64,000 nucleotides of DNA from Parus major (Eukaryota; Chordata; Aves; Passeriformes; Paridae), in contig NC_031770.1 of NCBI RefSeq assembly GCF_001522545.3, forward strand, positions 10,584,372-10,648,371. The letters run 5' to 3'. The translations under genes were made by a program, and so were the position numbers. Below, piece by piece: positions 49,851 through 61,404 of this stretch (position 1 is the stretch's first letter; every line of letters starts with the position of its first letter). The notes beneath the pieces were generated by a model that ran no database searches, was not told the origin of the DNA, and saw only the letters and a program-made list of their open reading frames with translations.

Positions 49851-51687
49851 CTCATTAGTCCAGCTGAGCAGCCAGAGATCTCCCCATGCACCTCTCCCCT
49901 GCCTTGCCTGCAGTCATTCCTGTGCTCCCATGCTCATTCCAGAGGGGCAGGAGATGGTCTGCACAGTCTCTGCCTTCACCCACATCTCATGTGTTGCACC
50001 TTGGCCATTCCTGAACCTGTTTACTGCCTGGTTCTGTGGACCTCTGCCAGCACACATCTGGGCACCAGATGAATTTCAGCGATGTGAGGAAAAAAAAAAC
50101 ACCCCACAAAACCAAGCCAATAAAAAATAAAGCAACAACAACAACAACAAAACGAGGAGTGCGGGGTATGTCAGGTTTTGGATTTTCTGCCTGCAGAAGC
50201 AGCTGGTCAGGCACAGTCTTTGGTGGATCAGTTCTGGGTAATTTGCAGTTTCCTGGATTTCCCAAGGCCCAGCCACTGGCCTGTCCTTCCCTCAGCACTG
50301 CATTGCTCTGCTCCCGAGAGGTCAGGGGACAGGGCTGTCCCAATTCCTGCTGGCAGAACGCCCTGCAGCTCTCTGGGACACCCAGGCACTGCCAAGGGAC
50401 AGGACTTTCCCTCCCCATCTTTCTCTGTGCTGCCAATATAACAGGACCAGTTGTCTACCCACCCTCCCTCTTCCCCAAAATGGAAAAAAAAACCCCACCA
50501 CACTGAGACTGAAGAATTCAATCGGTGGACTTCAGGGGAGAAAAAATAAAATTCTGGCTCTTTTTGAGGACATGTCCCAAAGCAAGGAACATGTCTGAAT
50601 TTACTTGTTTTTATGCCTGTCTGGGGGCAGGCAGAGAGGAGACATTTTAGTCAGGCCTGGCTGGGTGATATACAGCAAGTTTTTGAAAACATTGTGTATC
50701 CAAGTTTCCTCACCAGCACAAACAGGTAACAAACCTGTCACACACACGGGAGCACAATGCTGACAGCACTGTCTCTACAGTGTCATCAGGCTCATGAAAG
50801 ATCTCCAGCTTGTTTCTAGTCAGCTACATGTAGATTTAGCAGATGCCCGGGTTCTGCCTTCCTACAAATTATACCACACATCAGAGGGTGCAAAATCAGG
50901 CAAAGCCTACAATATTTCAGTGTTAGGCTTCATGCCACTATATTTCAAGCTGTGGCAGAATTTCCTTCCCTCAGCATCCTCGTTCTGGGTCTGAACTAAT
51001 AATATCTTGGTCATTCCTGCGAATTCATGAAGGAGGAAGCATCAAAGCAAGTTGTGGATGAGAGCATTTTTGGAAAACCAGGATAATTAAGTCATTAATT
51101 CCACCTTGACTGGCATATTCCACGCTAGCCCAAACAGGACACTTCCAATTTAAACATTTCTGACTCCTTATCCTTTGAAACATTTGCAGAAGCACAAGAC
51201 ACACTGACTAATTCTGACCACTTTCCTTAACTGGTCTGCAATATTTCCCATGTAATCAACAGCTGATCTTTAAAATCCTTACAGAACCTCTGGAGACTTT
51301 CTGAAGATCTCTCTGTAACACTTAGAGAAATCTACACATTAGCATTCAATGCACCTTGCTATATTTAGTTTTCAGGAAATATGACATTCATTCCGCAGGA
51401 AGATTGGTGAAAAATATAAGAGTGACCTATTTCTTTATAATAAATGTGTTGCCAAGGAATTTCCATTGGTTTTCCTCTATACAATATATGTCTGAAGCAC
51501 TGTAGGAGTAAATTTAGGATCCAAACCAAGAACAAAAAAAAAGTTTCTCTGACAAACCTAAGTTTGGTCAATCAGTTATTATGTAATAAAATGAGGAAAA
51601 TAAAATACCCCCACAGCCTGTCCTCCCATGCTGTCCACAAAAATCAGATCCTTTACCTGGTGTGCAATAAGCCAATAATTACACACT
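49851..51687. other. non-coding stretch, no gene seen
   Basis: It includes a (CAA)n array at 50133-50152. The 147-156-codon frames at 49987-50506 on both strands overlap each other and a low-complexity tract, so they are not credible exons. Confidence 0.5.
50086..50155. repeat. A/C-rich tract with (CAA)n
   Basis: An A10 run (50090-50099), a C/A-rich segment, then about seven CAA units at 50133-50152. It is low-complexity sequence. Confidence 0.9.
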
Positions 51688-52221
51688 TGAGAGAGACACA
51701 GATTATTTATTTCAGAGTTGCGAAGGCCTGGGTGCTCTGTGGTATTCCACAAATCAAGCACACCAGCTATCAAAGCTTTTTACTATTTATACATTTTAGC
51801 AAACAAAGGGGATAGGCTACAAGTTACTTAGTTCTCTTGCTAATTAGTATTCTATCTTTGGTTAAAGACTCTCTCACTTCTCATGCTAATTAGTCACCAT
51901 GCTCAGGCTTTCTCTTTTCCTGAGCTGAGTTTCTCAGGTCAGTGGTCTGTGAGTTGGTTGTGATCTGCCCCTGCAAGAATTACCTTCTACCCAGGCAGAG
52001 CTGATTCAGCACAATTGCTTTATTAGTTTCTTCCTTGTCTTGGGAGCTCTGTTCAATGTCCTTGGAGGCCATAAATTCTGCATTCTCTGTGTCCACTATC
52101 AGTGGTACATCCTTCTTCCCAAGCCTGGTTAACCTCCCCCTGGGTCTGAGATCACTGAAGCGTGTCCAGCCCTAAACCTTAACGAGGCAATTCTACCCAC
52201 AAGTAATTTGTTTTTCTAACA
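51688..52221 (-). mobile_element. probable solo LTR of a third endogenous retrovirus family
   Basis: On the minus strand the unit would open with TGTTAGAAAAACAAATTAC (right end, 52221) and close with GTGTCTCTCA (left end, 51688). This gives TG...CA termini and a length of about 530 bp. An AATAAA signal on the minus strand (TTTATT at 51706-51711) sits about 20 bp before the proposed 3' end, as expected for an LTR. The interior (TTGCTAATTAGT, CAAGAATTACCTTCTACCCAG, GGTTAACCTCCCCCTGGGTC) resembles a repeat I recognise from bird assemblies. No clear target-site duplication is visible. Boundaries and class are provisional. Confidence 0.6.
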
Positions 52222-54487
52222 CATGAACATCTCTCCGAGCTTGTTAGCTGCTGTTTCACTGATTAAATCTTCTTGTTGATTAGGCTTGAAAGCATGCAAA
52301 GATCAAACATCAAAGAACATCTTTTCTTAAGAAAATTCAGTGGCTCTACCAAAAAGGTTTACCTACAGCCTGTTTCCAAATCTGGATATATGAAAAAAGT
52401 GAAGCTGTTGCAGCTACCCCCGTGTCATTTTTGATTAAATCCCATCCACTGTTTCAAACATTGAAATTCAGCCTATCTTAATTTTACTTGGTGATTAATT
52501 GTATGTAATACAAGATAACAGATACAGCCTCATTAGTACTGTTTACAGTGCCCATCCATAACATGACAGGAGGGAGCTAAGGAAAAAATTTAATCTCATG
52601 TAAATGAGCAAAAATAACCACATCTGAAAGTTCAGCATAAAATTCTGACCTGTGAAGCAAGCTTGTTTGGAAATCACCGTAACAGAAGGTGACCACTTGA
52701 CAAATTGCATAAGGTTCAGTTTTCTTAATAGACAATATTATTCCAACAGCTTTGCTTCTCCCCAGCTGGGTTACAAAAGCAGCTTCCCTCATCTTCTCTA
52801 TCTGGGGCAGTGGTTTTCCATCCAATCCCAAGGATCCATGGACTTCTGAGGGACTGCAAGTGGTAACTAATAAAGCACCAGCAAAGTGTATACATGATTC
52901 CCAATATGTGGTCTGGCCCTCTTCTGAGAGACATTTAGCATTCCAGTAAGTCTGATTATTTGAAAAATCACCTGTCTAAAGGGCAAATTATTAGGAGCAA
53001 TGACCGTAGACTGAAAATGTACAACACCCCATTTTATTGACTGTAAAGCAACAGAACAGAAACAAACATGAAAAATGTTGCTGGACTGACAAGGTTTGGC
53101 TGGAAATCAGACATATAGTTTTCTTTGCTGATTTCCATTGTAAATAATCAGTCCCACATTCAGAGGCCCAGCCCAAAGTTTAGCAGCCCAAGTAAGCAAC
53201 AACCACCACCCTTTCCCACAGAATTTTTATGCTGACAGCATCCTTCCATTCCCCTGAAAGTCAGGCTGGGAATAGCTGTCTGTTGATATTACCTGGACTG
53301 TCAAAACTGCATCAAAACAAGAAAAAGTGTGGTGGGGGTCAGATGCTTCCTTGACTGTCCAAAGGGGCTGGTCTTCAGTAAAACACTCCATCTGGGACCA
53401 ACTGGTCCCAGTCCCAGCAGAGCCAGACCAGCCTAGCATGGGCAAGTGCCTTAGTAAGCCACTGATTCCAGAGCTTATTTCAACTATTCATCTATTCTCA
53501 GTTGCCTGGAGGCTGCACCCTCACCTTCAACTCATGAGACTCTCATATATAACTCCTTGCTTTAAAGCACCTCATTAAGTCCTGCATCTCCTTTTAACTA
53601 CACTCCTGTAAATCAACAGACTCTCTACTGCAGTCAATAAACCACATGAGCAGGGGTTAGTTCTTAGCATCTGGCTCAAATCCACCTCTATTTTGGCTAA
53701 TTGATACCTCTAAGTGAATAACTGTGTAGAAATGACCTTTGGTGGGAAGAGACTTAAATCTCTGGAAAGTGTTCCTGATTTTAGTAACCCAGACTGTTGC
53801 CTTCCCAGAAAAGCCACTCTTTTGTTCCCAGCATAACTAAGAGCAGAGGTATCTTTCAACAACACTAATTTCTGGTTCCCTGTTTTCTACCAAAGCCTGT
53901 TGGCAGCCAAAAAAAGGCTGGATGATGTTAAACAGATTTTTTTCTTTGAACAAATCTTAGCTAGCATCAGACCTGGAAACTCAGCAGCATCCTAGAGATG
54001 ACCTTGAAAGGAAATAGTTTTGCTTTGCCCAGCTTTGAGCAGAAGCAATTAAAGCTGCCTACACACACTGCACAAAAGCAGGCACAACAGAGCTGAGCCC
54101 CTCAAATGCCATGTTGTTGGCTTGCTGCAAATATCCACCAGCACCGCAGCACTGCACAAACACGTGACGGCCTGCAGCGTGTGGACTGTCAGGGCAGGTG
54201 GCTGGAAAGTTAGTCTTTGGGCCTTAGACCCTGTGATTGAGAAAAGCTTCTTCCAAAAAAGCAGGCAGTCATAAATCAAGGGGCAGCTCTCTGACTCAGC
54301 AGACAGCATCACCTTAAGTGGCACTGATAAACGAGGCTGCGAGGTTTGCTTTGCTACGCTACCTTCTGTTTAGCTTCCTCTGAAATTTAAATGCATAAAA
54401 TACCATTAATATAAAGAGGAAGCCAGGTGTGAAATGAAACAACTCAGATGCAGTGCTTCATCACAGAGTTGTTGACATAAAGTGGAG
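52222..54487. other. non-coding stretch, no gene seen
   Basis: Ordinary sequence with no recognised repeat, RNA or exon. Small frames up to 91 codons on both strands carry no domains. Confidence 0.5.
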
Positions 54488-54620
54488 AATAACAGAATAT
54501 TCCAAGTTGGAAGGGACCCACAAGGATCATCGAGTCCAACTCCGAAGTGAATGGCTGTACAGGGATCAAACCTGTGACCTTGGTGTTGTTAGCACCATGC
54601 TCTGAGCAGCTGAGTCTAAA
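54488..54620 (-). mobile_element. tRNA-Ile-derived SINE with CR1-like tail (TguSINE1 type)
   Basis: Read on the minus strand, the head (54617 down to about 54550) follows tRNA-Ile. A box-A-like TTAGACTCAGCTGCTCAGAG is present with an extra base, then CATGGTGCTAACAACACCAA (anticodon arm, with the loop mutated from the tRNA-Ile AAT) and box B GGTTTGATCC. The tail (to 54488) is GTTGGACTCGATGATCCTTG then GGGTCCCTTCCAACTTGG, matching the 3' end of CR1-family LINEs. That tail lets the SINE borrow the CR1 reverse transcriptase. This head-tail combination is the design of TguSINE1 described from zebra finch. About 130 bp. Confidence 0.88.
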
Positions 54621-54975
54621 AAGTCATATGAATTGGGGAATTTGGAGGTATGATTTATTTATAGGTCAGTTTGTCCTGAGCCACACCACATCCCCTGCAG
54701 AGAACAATTTAGTTGTATTAATTGTCAGCTTTCATGAAACACGTGGGAAATCTTCTGTGCTGAAAGTCCAGCCCAGACCCCGATCCCAGCAGAACTGAGT
54801 GATGGCCACTCATGCTCACCTTTCTTTCCTTCTCTCTCAGTCAGGAGCCACCTGGAAATAGCCAGATCCCAGTGCCTAGGGAGGGGTCAGTGGGATTCCA
54901 TTTTGGCTCCTGGCAGCTTCCTGGGCTCACTCTGCAGGATCACATAGGAAAATAAGTAACTCTGTTCAACTCTGG
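54621..54975. other. non-coding spacer
   Basis: Unique-looking sequence between the SINE and the pentanucleotide array. No feature recognised. Confidence 0.5.
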
Positions 54976-55072
54976 GATTTTATTTTATTTTATTTTATTT
55001 TATTTTATTTTATTTTATTTTATTTTATTTTATTTTATTTTATTTTATTTTATTTTATTTTATTTTATTTTA
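54976..55072. repeat. (TTTTA)n pentanucleotide array, at least 19 units, running into an assembly gap
   Basis: A pure TTTTA array with no interruption over 97 nt that ends at undetermined bases. The true length is unknown because the assembly breaks here. Confidence 0.97.
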
Positions 55073-55170
55073 NNNNNNNNNNNNNNNNNNNNNNNNNNNN
55101 NNNNNNNNNNNNNNNNNNNNNNNNNNNNNNNNNNNNNNNNNNNNNNNNNNNNNNNNNNNNNNNNNNNNNN
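55073..55170. other. assembly gap (98 N)
   Basis: Ninety-eight undetermined bases inside a simple repeat. The size may be a placeholder or an estimate; the real array may be much longer. Confidence 0.97.
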
Positions 55171-55245
55171 TTTATTTTTTTATTCATTCATTTACTCATT
55201 CATTCATTTATTCATTTATATTTGTTATTTATTATTTATTGTTGC
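55171..55245. repeat. degenerate (ATTC/ATTT)n tetranucleotide repeat
   Basis: TTATTCATTCATTTACTCATTC-type units with substitutions, then TTATTTATTATTTATTG. It forms the right flank of the gap. The repeat unit changes from a 5-mer on the left to a 4-mer on the right. Confidence 0.9.
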
Positions 55246-55776
55246 TAATGAATGCTGTAATTCTTTGTAGGTTTGTGATAAGCAGGTGAATAACCATGTC
55301 TCATTTTAAAACCACTATGTCTTAATGAAAGTACCAAAGATTACATGAAAGACCTTACGCAAAATAATTAACTTTAAGGATATGAATTAAGTTGTGAGTT
55401 GTGTTGTAAAGGTGCCTTGGCTTTTGAGTTAGTGAGACACAAGTTTGGGGTAGCACACACACAAAAAAGGAAAACAAAAATCTGTATTGAAAAGAGGGAA
55501 ATGAACCCAACTGAGAAAGCTTAAATCTCATTTACTTACAGTAGAAGTAAAGGTTACACAAAGATTTAAAGAAAAAAAAACAATTTAAAATATACATGGA
55601 CTTCTGATAATACCCCCAACATCTTCTAGTAGCAGCAAGCTGGGATCTCTGCCCAAATTCTATCTTTACTCCTTCTTTCTTCCATCTTCCCAGCAGTCCT
55701 CTGGTAGCAGTAATGCCTGGCTCATCTTTGTGAAAGCAAAATCCAACCTTACTTGCCTTACTGTGTTAGACTTCAA
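55246..55776. other. non-coding spacer
   Basis: A+T-rich, no gene, with an A9 run near 55570. It ends where the CR1 3' terminus begins. Confidence 0.5.
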
Positions 55777-57400
55777 TCACAGAATCCCAGGATGGGTGAT
55801 GCTGGAATGGACCCCCGTGGGTCATCTGGTCCAACCTCCCTGCTCAGGCAGGGCCATCCCAGAGCACGTGGCACAGGATGGTGTCCAGATGGTTCTTGAA
55901 TATCCCCAGTGAGGGAGACTCCACAACCTCTCTGGGTAATCTGTCCCAGTGCTTGGGCACTGCACAGGAAAGTTCTTCCTCATGATCCCTGAGCCTCAGT
56001 TCCTGCCCGTTGTCTCTTGTCCCTTTGCCCGGCACCGCCGAGCAGAGCCTGGTCCATCCTGGGAGCCCTCCCTGCAGACACTGACAGACATTGATGAGGT
56101 TCCCTCTCAGTGTCTCTGCTCCAGGCTGAACAGGCCCAGCTCCCTCAGCCTCTCCTCAGAACTGAGGTGCTCCAGTCCCTTCATCCTCTTTGTCACCCTC
56201 TGCTTGGCCCTCTCCAGGAGCTCCATGTCTCTCTTGCCCTGAGGATGCCAGAGCTGGACACAGCACTCCAGACTGGCCTCACCAGGGCTCAGCAGAGGGG
56301 CAGGATCATCTCCCTGACCTGCTGCCAATGCAGTTCCCAATGCAGCCCAGGATCCCCTTGGCTTTCTTGTCCCCCAGGGCACTGCTGGCCCATGGACAGC
56401 TCGGTGTCCACCAGCACCCCCAGGTCCTTCTCTGCAGAGCTGCTGCCCAGCAGGTCACCCCCAGCCTGTGCTGGTGCCTGGGGTTGTTCCTCCCCACGTG
56501 CAGGACCCTGCACTTGCCCTGGCTGAATTTCAGGAGGTTCTTCCCTGCCCATCTCAGCCTGTCCAGGTCCCTCTGAAGGGCTCTCAGCACCCTGGGGTAT
56601 CGGCCACTGCTCCCAGCTTTGTGCACCAGTGAACTTGCTGAGCAGGCATCTGCCCCTTCATCCAAGCCATTGATGAATAAGTTTAGCAGTACTGGGCCCA
56701 GCACAGAACCCTGGGGGTCACCAGTAATGAGAGGTCTCCAACTGGGCCCTGTGCCACTGATCAGGACCCTCCAGGACCTGCCAGTTCTCAATCCACTTTA
56801 CCATCCACTCATCCAGCCAGGGCTTCCTGAGCTTGCTTATGTAAGGGTGTCAAAAGCCCATCTGAAGGACAGATAAACAATACCCACTGCTCTCCCCTCA
56901 TCCATCCAGACAGGCCTTTCAGTGTAGAAGGCAACCAGGTTGGTCAAGTCTAACATAACTTTAGTGAATCCATGCTGATAACTACTGATCACCTTTTTGT
57001 CCTCCTCTGTGTGGATAGATGTGGCCTCAAAATGAGATGCTCCATCTCCTTTCCAGGGATTGAGGTGAGACTGACTGGCTGGTGAATCACTGGGTTCTCC
57101 TTCTTGCCCATTTTGGAGACTGGGGTGACCTTTGCTTCCTGCCAGTCCTCGAGAACCTCTCCTGATCACCACAACCTCTCAAAGATCCCATCAAGGCCCA
57201 TGGATTTGAGGATGCCAAGTTTGCCTGGGTGATCTCTGACCCAATCCTCCTTGGTCAAAGAGAAGTCTTCCTTCCACCAATCCTTTACCCTGGTCTCCTG
57301 GATCAGAGATCCCTGAGGGCTGATCTTGTCAGGGAAGACTGATGGAAAGAAGGTGCTCAGAAACTCTGCCTTCTCTGCATTCTGTTTGCCTCTTACTTGT
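55777..57400 (-). mobile_element. CR1 LINE, 1.6 kb, 5'-truncated, carrying a dead reverse transcriptase
   Basis: This is the largest element in the window. The 3' end is at the left (AATCACAGAATCCCAGGATG); the body reads on the minus strand. From 5' to 3', translation in shifting frames gives NAEKAEF, a lysine/tryptophan-rich segment, KSMGLDGIFERLW, VTPVSKMGKKENP, QPVSLTSIPGKEME, SSYQHGFTK, LTNLVAFYTE, DEGRAVGIVYL, WAFDT, GDPQGSVLGPVLLNLFINGL, LQRDLDRL, GKCRVLHVGRNNP, KKAKGILGCI, and RDMELLERAKQR with KGLEHLSSEERLRELGLFSL. These are the reverse-transcriptase blocks of CR1 ORF2 in order, followed by the 3' region with HWDRLPREVVESPSLGIFKN. Several frameshifts and the loss of the catalytic box near 56620-56640 rule out activity. 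Confidence 0.95.
56306..57172 (-). pseudogene. CR1 ORF2 reverse-transcriptase remnant
   Basis: Known CR1 ORF2 encodes an endonuclease and a reverse transcriptase that copies the LINE RNA at a nicked target. Here only the RT and its C-terminal extension remain; the endonuclease was lost by 5' truncation. Residues match the fingers/palm blocks (QHGFTK, FDT, PQGSVLGPVL), but the palm box with two aspartates is destroyed. The codons where CR1 normally has Phe-Ala-Asp-Asp now read Phe-Thr-Gly followed by a frameshift (about 56620-56640). Two main open pieces survive (56306-56791 and 56837-57172) in different frames. No functional product is possible. Confidence 0.88.
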
Positions 57401-60400
57401 TAATTCAACAGCGTGACTGCAGAGGAAAGTTACAGGCCCATTGCTGGAATTACATCAATTTGTAAGTTCAGTGGTGTCTATTTGGAGGGAGCAAGCAACT
57501 ATTTTAAGACTGCTGGCATTCTCAGAAACAATTTCTGGAGAGAATTTCTATTTACATTAGTGTTACTACTCTGCATGATTACTTCCCACAAGAAATATGG
57601 ACTGTTTAACAATAAAGCAGTCACCATTTTTCCACCAAAGGAGTGCTATGCAGTCATTCGAGGCTGATTCCTTTGGACCCATTTATTATCTGGGTTCCTT
57701 GTTTTGTACCAGAGTTTCATTTTTCTTCCAGCTGAGCTCTATGTTCCTTCTTGGCACTTTTAAAGATCCTTATAAAGTATTTTTGTGCTGCACAAATTAA
57801 ATCAGTTTTTAGAACAAAGACAAGGAAAAATCAACTGTGGCTGGTTTTGTCCAATAAAGGTCCACGACAGTCTCCAGCTATCTGTCTCTACTACAGTTCA
57901 GAGTTTCTTGTGATGAGGGTAGGGTGGTGGTTTTTGTTGGCTGATCCACTTCTTCTCCCTCCAAACTCTTCTCTGTTCCGTGCCTGTCTCTGGGTTCTCA
58001 GGCCAGACTGGGAAAATGAAGAAACCTGTGGAAAAAACCAAGGAACAGTGGTGGAACAGTGTTGAAAAACACCCACCACTGTGGTTGGTGTTGTGGCTGT
58101 GTCAGGAGAGCCCTGGGACACAGAACCCTGCCTGGCAGCACGGATCAAAGGGACAGTGATGCTTGGGAGGCCATTGGCAGCATACAGCCATCCTGCCTCG
58201 CATGTGCAGGCCAAGCAGGTTACAGAACCCTCTTGTAAAGTTATAAATCAGGGTATTCCTCTGTCCCCCTTTCATGCAAACACTCTCCGAACTCCAGGCT
58301 AAGAAAATCAAACCCTCCCGAAAGCAAGCAGAAAGATGGGAAGCCAGAACAGCGAGCCCATCAGAGCAGTTCAGCAGGCTGCTTGTGATTATAAAACCCT
58401 GACAATAAAGGCAAGAGGCATCTTGCTTTCATTCTGGGGCCCATTTTTAATTCCCTGTTACACAACACAATAGTCCAGCCCCAACAGAGAAAATTGCTGT
58501 GCATACAGTGAACTCCCACAAACAATAAAATGCAGCTCAGTCCTGCTTATTCATCATATCCCCATGACCTTGAGATATTTTAAAAGATGATGAAAACACC
58601 TGAGACCTTCAAGTCTGAAAAGCTCTATGCACATAGGAATCACTTCTTTTTCAAGAGGGGCTTTGTTCAAAATTAACAGTGTCTTTTAAGCATACTAAAA
58701 AGTGAGAGCAACAGATGAGTAGCAAAGAGCATTTCCTAGCATCAAAAAGCAGGTCATATCTAGAATCTCTTTCTTCCCAAACTTGAGGTGCGTCTGTTCT
58801 CCCTTTCTTCTCCAGATCCTTCCCTAAATAAACTTCCTGAGGAAACAAAGACCTCCTTTTCCTGCTCTAAATGAGGGAAATACTTTTCCCAGCCCACTCT
58901 ATATCTGCAGTTTGTTTAAATCCTCTACTGATTGCCACGTATTTGACAAGAAAGACAACACGCAGCAGCAGAGGTGATATAAATCATATTGCATGAGCCT
59001 GGGAAGAGCTACACACATCACTGCTGCCAGGGAATTTCATGGCAATCCACTCTTGTCTATCCTCACCTTCAGCTCTGCCAACAGGGATCTCCGTGGCTGA
59101 AGAGAGATGCCCTTGAAGGTGGTGACATGAGTAAGGCTCTGGCAGAGAGGGGTTTATTAATGCATGTTTTGTCCTTTCTAGAAACACAGAGATATGAAAA
59201 TTGTTCTGATTTTGGGCAAAGGCTGGTTTGTGTTACATGGCATGTGGGAGCACCTGAAACACTGGGATGGCTCCTGGGACTGCTGCAATGAAGCAGCAAT
59301 GGATAGTTTCTATCTAGGGACTGACAGGAATGGAAAAGCCTGTCATTTAGGAGGGTATGTTAATTTATCTCCACTGGATTTCTTCAGGGACCAATAATAT
59401 TGATTTAGGACTTTGTTCTGACGACAGCTGGAAGGTGTGAGATGGGAAAATTTCCGTGCCTTGCCAACTGCTTCCCCTAATTACTACCTGCAACAGCAGC
59501 CTGGAGTTCTTGCTCCTTTTTCACCTTGAGTCTTGAGACAGGATGCTGCCAGGGACCGAGCCATCCCTCTTGGTATCCTGCACCAGGACCTCGCTACAGC
59601 TCTTGACATGTTCTGAAAGTCAAATTGGAGCTGCTTTCAATGTAGAACCGAATACAAACTTAGCATCTGGGTTTTGCACAGCCTAGAGTACAATGTAGAT
59701 GTTAATTGGTGGGTTGTGGGGGAAACCACACAGAAACATACAAAAAAACCCCCAAAAAACAAAACAAACTTCCCCAAAAATCCCCACCAAAATAAAAAGA
59801 CCCTGAACCTTGTATTTCTCCTTTGGGCACAGAGAACTCATCCCATGGGTAGAAATAGCAGAGACACTATCTTTCAGCACATTAAGTTGAGTTATGTCTG
59901 TTTGTGCCATGTACAACCACACAAATTCCCTTTCTCCTTGCATTTAAAGGGCTTGATAGCTGTTCCCCTGTTCCCTCTGAAACTTGTGGGCATTTTTAGT
60001 GCCACCTATGGTAAGACAGCACTGCCTTGGCTCCCCTGTACAGCCAGCCCAGATATTAATTGGCCCAAGTAGGGTGTCCCACTGGGAAGTCACCTGTGAT
60101 AGAGCCTGAAGTACAAAAGATGCCTTTCTTTTGTTGTTTTGTTCTTTTGAGTTGTTTTGTATACGAGAGCACAGTGTCATCCTCTTATGTTCCATTTTAA
60201 TGGTTTCATTTGTCCTGTGAAATCATTGCAGCAGGAGAACTGGACACAACACACCAATTTTCTCTCCTAAAACTAATAATCCAAGTTCCTAAGCTTCATC
60301 CTTTGGCTTTGTAGGCAGAACTAAAGAGCATGGAACAGACACTGCCACACTTTCCTGATGCTTTGCAGTGTTCCACCTTGCAAAGCACCCCTGAAGCACA

Positions 60401-60974
60401 GGGGGTTGGTCTCACAGCTTAGGAGGCATTGTCTGAGCAGAAGCAGCCACTGCTTTTTTTGGGGATGGGATAGGACAGGGGTGGGGCTTGTTGTTATAAA
60501 CCTTCTCCTTAGGAATTTTTTAAATTTGCAGCATCTTTTTCCTTCTGAAATGAGAAAAGCATAAAAAGAAGGCATCAGATCCTCTGCTAATATGTTTGAT
60601 GTTTTCTGCTGCTCTTCCCGAAACTTTATCTTTTCTTTGAAAATAGGAACTGTGCAGCCCTATTTCATAAGAAGAACGTCTTGCAGACATTGAAATAAGT
60701 GTAACTGGTGCAGAGCTACTTGGCAGATTCTGAAGAAAACCAGAAGCAGTGGTTTGCAGACAATAAATGCTCCCCTTTCATCTCTACTCAGAGATCTAAA
60801 GCCAATCTCTTTAATGCCACAATTGCTGACTGCTTTCTTCCCAAAGAAACCACCGCAGGGAGGAGAAATATAAGATTTCCTTACACAGTGTTCTGCCCAC
60901 AGAGGCACAGACAGACACTTCTGATCACACTTTTAAAACCTCCCTAGTTGGCTGTGGGCAGCTCCTCTGATTTT
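57401..60974. other. non-coding stretch, no gene seen
   Basis: It includes a repeat-free, possibly conserved piece at about 58370-58600 (GCTTGTGATTATAAAACC, CCATTTTTAATTCCC, ACAATAAAATGCAG words) and an A/C-rich tract at 59740-59800. Open frames of 60-132 codons on both strands show no domain. Confidence 0.45.
59740..59800. repeat. A/C-rich low-complexity tract
   Basis: Runs of A and C (CAAAAAAACCCCCAAAAAAC-type) with little G or T over about 60 nt. Confidence 0.8.

Positions 60975-61008
<34 letters not shown>
60975..61008. repeat. (AAC)11 trinucleotide microsatellite
   Basis: A perfect AAC array of 34 nt flanked by TTTT on the left and TTTTT on the right. Likely length-polymorphic. Confidence 0.96.
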
Positions 61009-61404
61009 TTTTTGCCTTACACCATAACATCTTTTCAAAGACAGAGATGAACAAAAATTGGCTTTTTCTTACTCTATACAGTTTTGGATGTTTGGATCAG
61101 TAGGATCTTATCTCTCAGACCTTCCTCATCAAACCTTCCTCATCCAAGACTCACTGATGATTACTTAACCACCTGTATTAGCTGGTGGAAGTTGTCTTTG
61201 CTCTAGAAACCCCCCAGAGCCGTACTGAGATACTGAGAAGGTAACTGGATTGTGATTGTACTGCCTAAAGAGGATGTTATGGAGAACTTTAACGACCAAA
61301 AAAACAGCAGGACTTTGTCTTGAAAGGCTGATGAGGCATCACACAGAGCATCAGCTGAGGAGCTGACAAAGACAAGCTTCGGTTTTCCTTTGCTGCTGTG
61401 CAGA
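61009..61404. other. non-coding spacer with a short direct repeat
   Basis: CCTTCCTCATC occurs twice about 14 nt apart near 61121-61145. Otherwise no feature is recognised before the CR1 fragment. Confidence 0.5.

Noticed and set aside
49987..50506. Overlapping 149- and 156-codon open frames on opposite strands
   Set aside because: They pass through an A-run and (CAA)n tract, contain homopolymeric Val/Leu or Thr runs, and have no domain.
54550..54617. tRNA-Ile gene on the minus strand
   Set aside because: Box A has an inserted base, the anticodon loop is changed, no closing acceptor stem is formed, and the sequence runs straight into a CR1-like tail. It is a SINE head.
56110..56576. Plus-strand open frames of 128-138 codons
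   Set aside because: They are antisense shadows of the minus-strand CR1 ORF2 remnant.
60975..61008. CRISPR-like or functional repeat array
   Set aside because: It is a plain AAC trinucleotide run without spacers, in vertebrate DNA.
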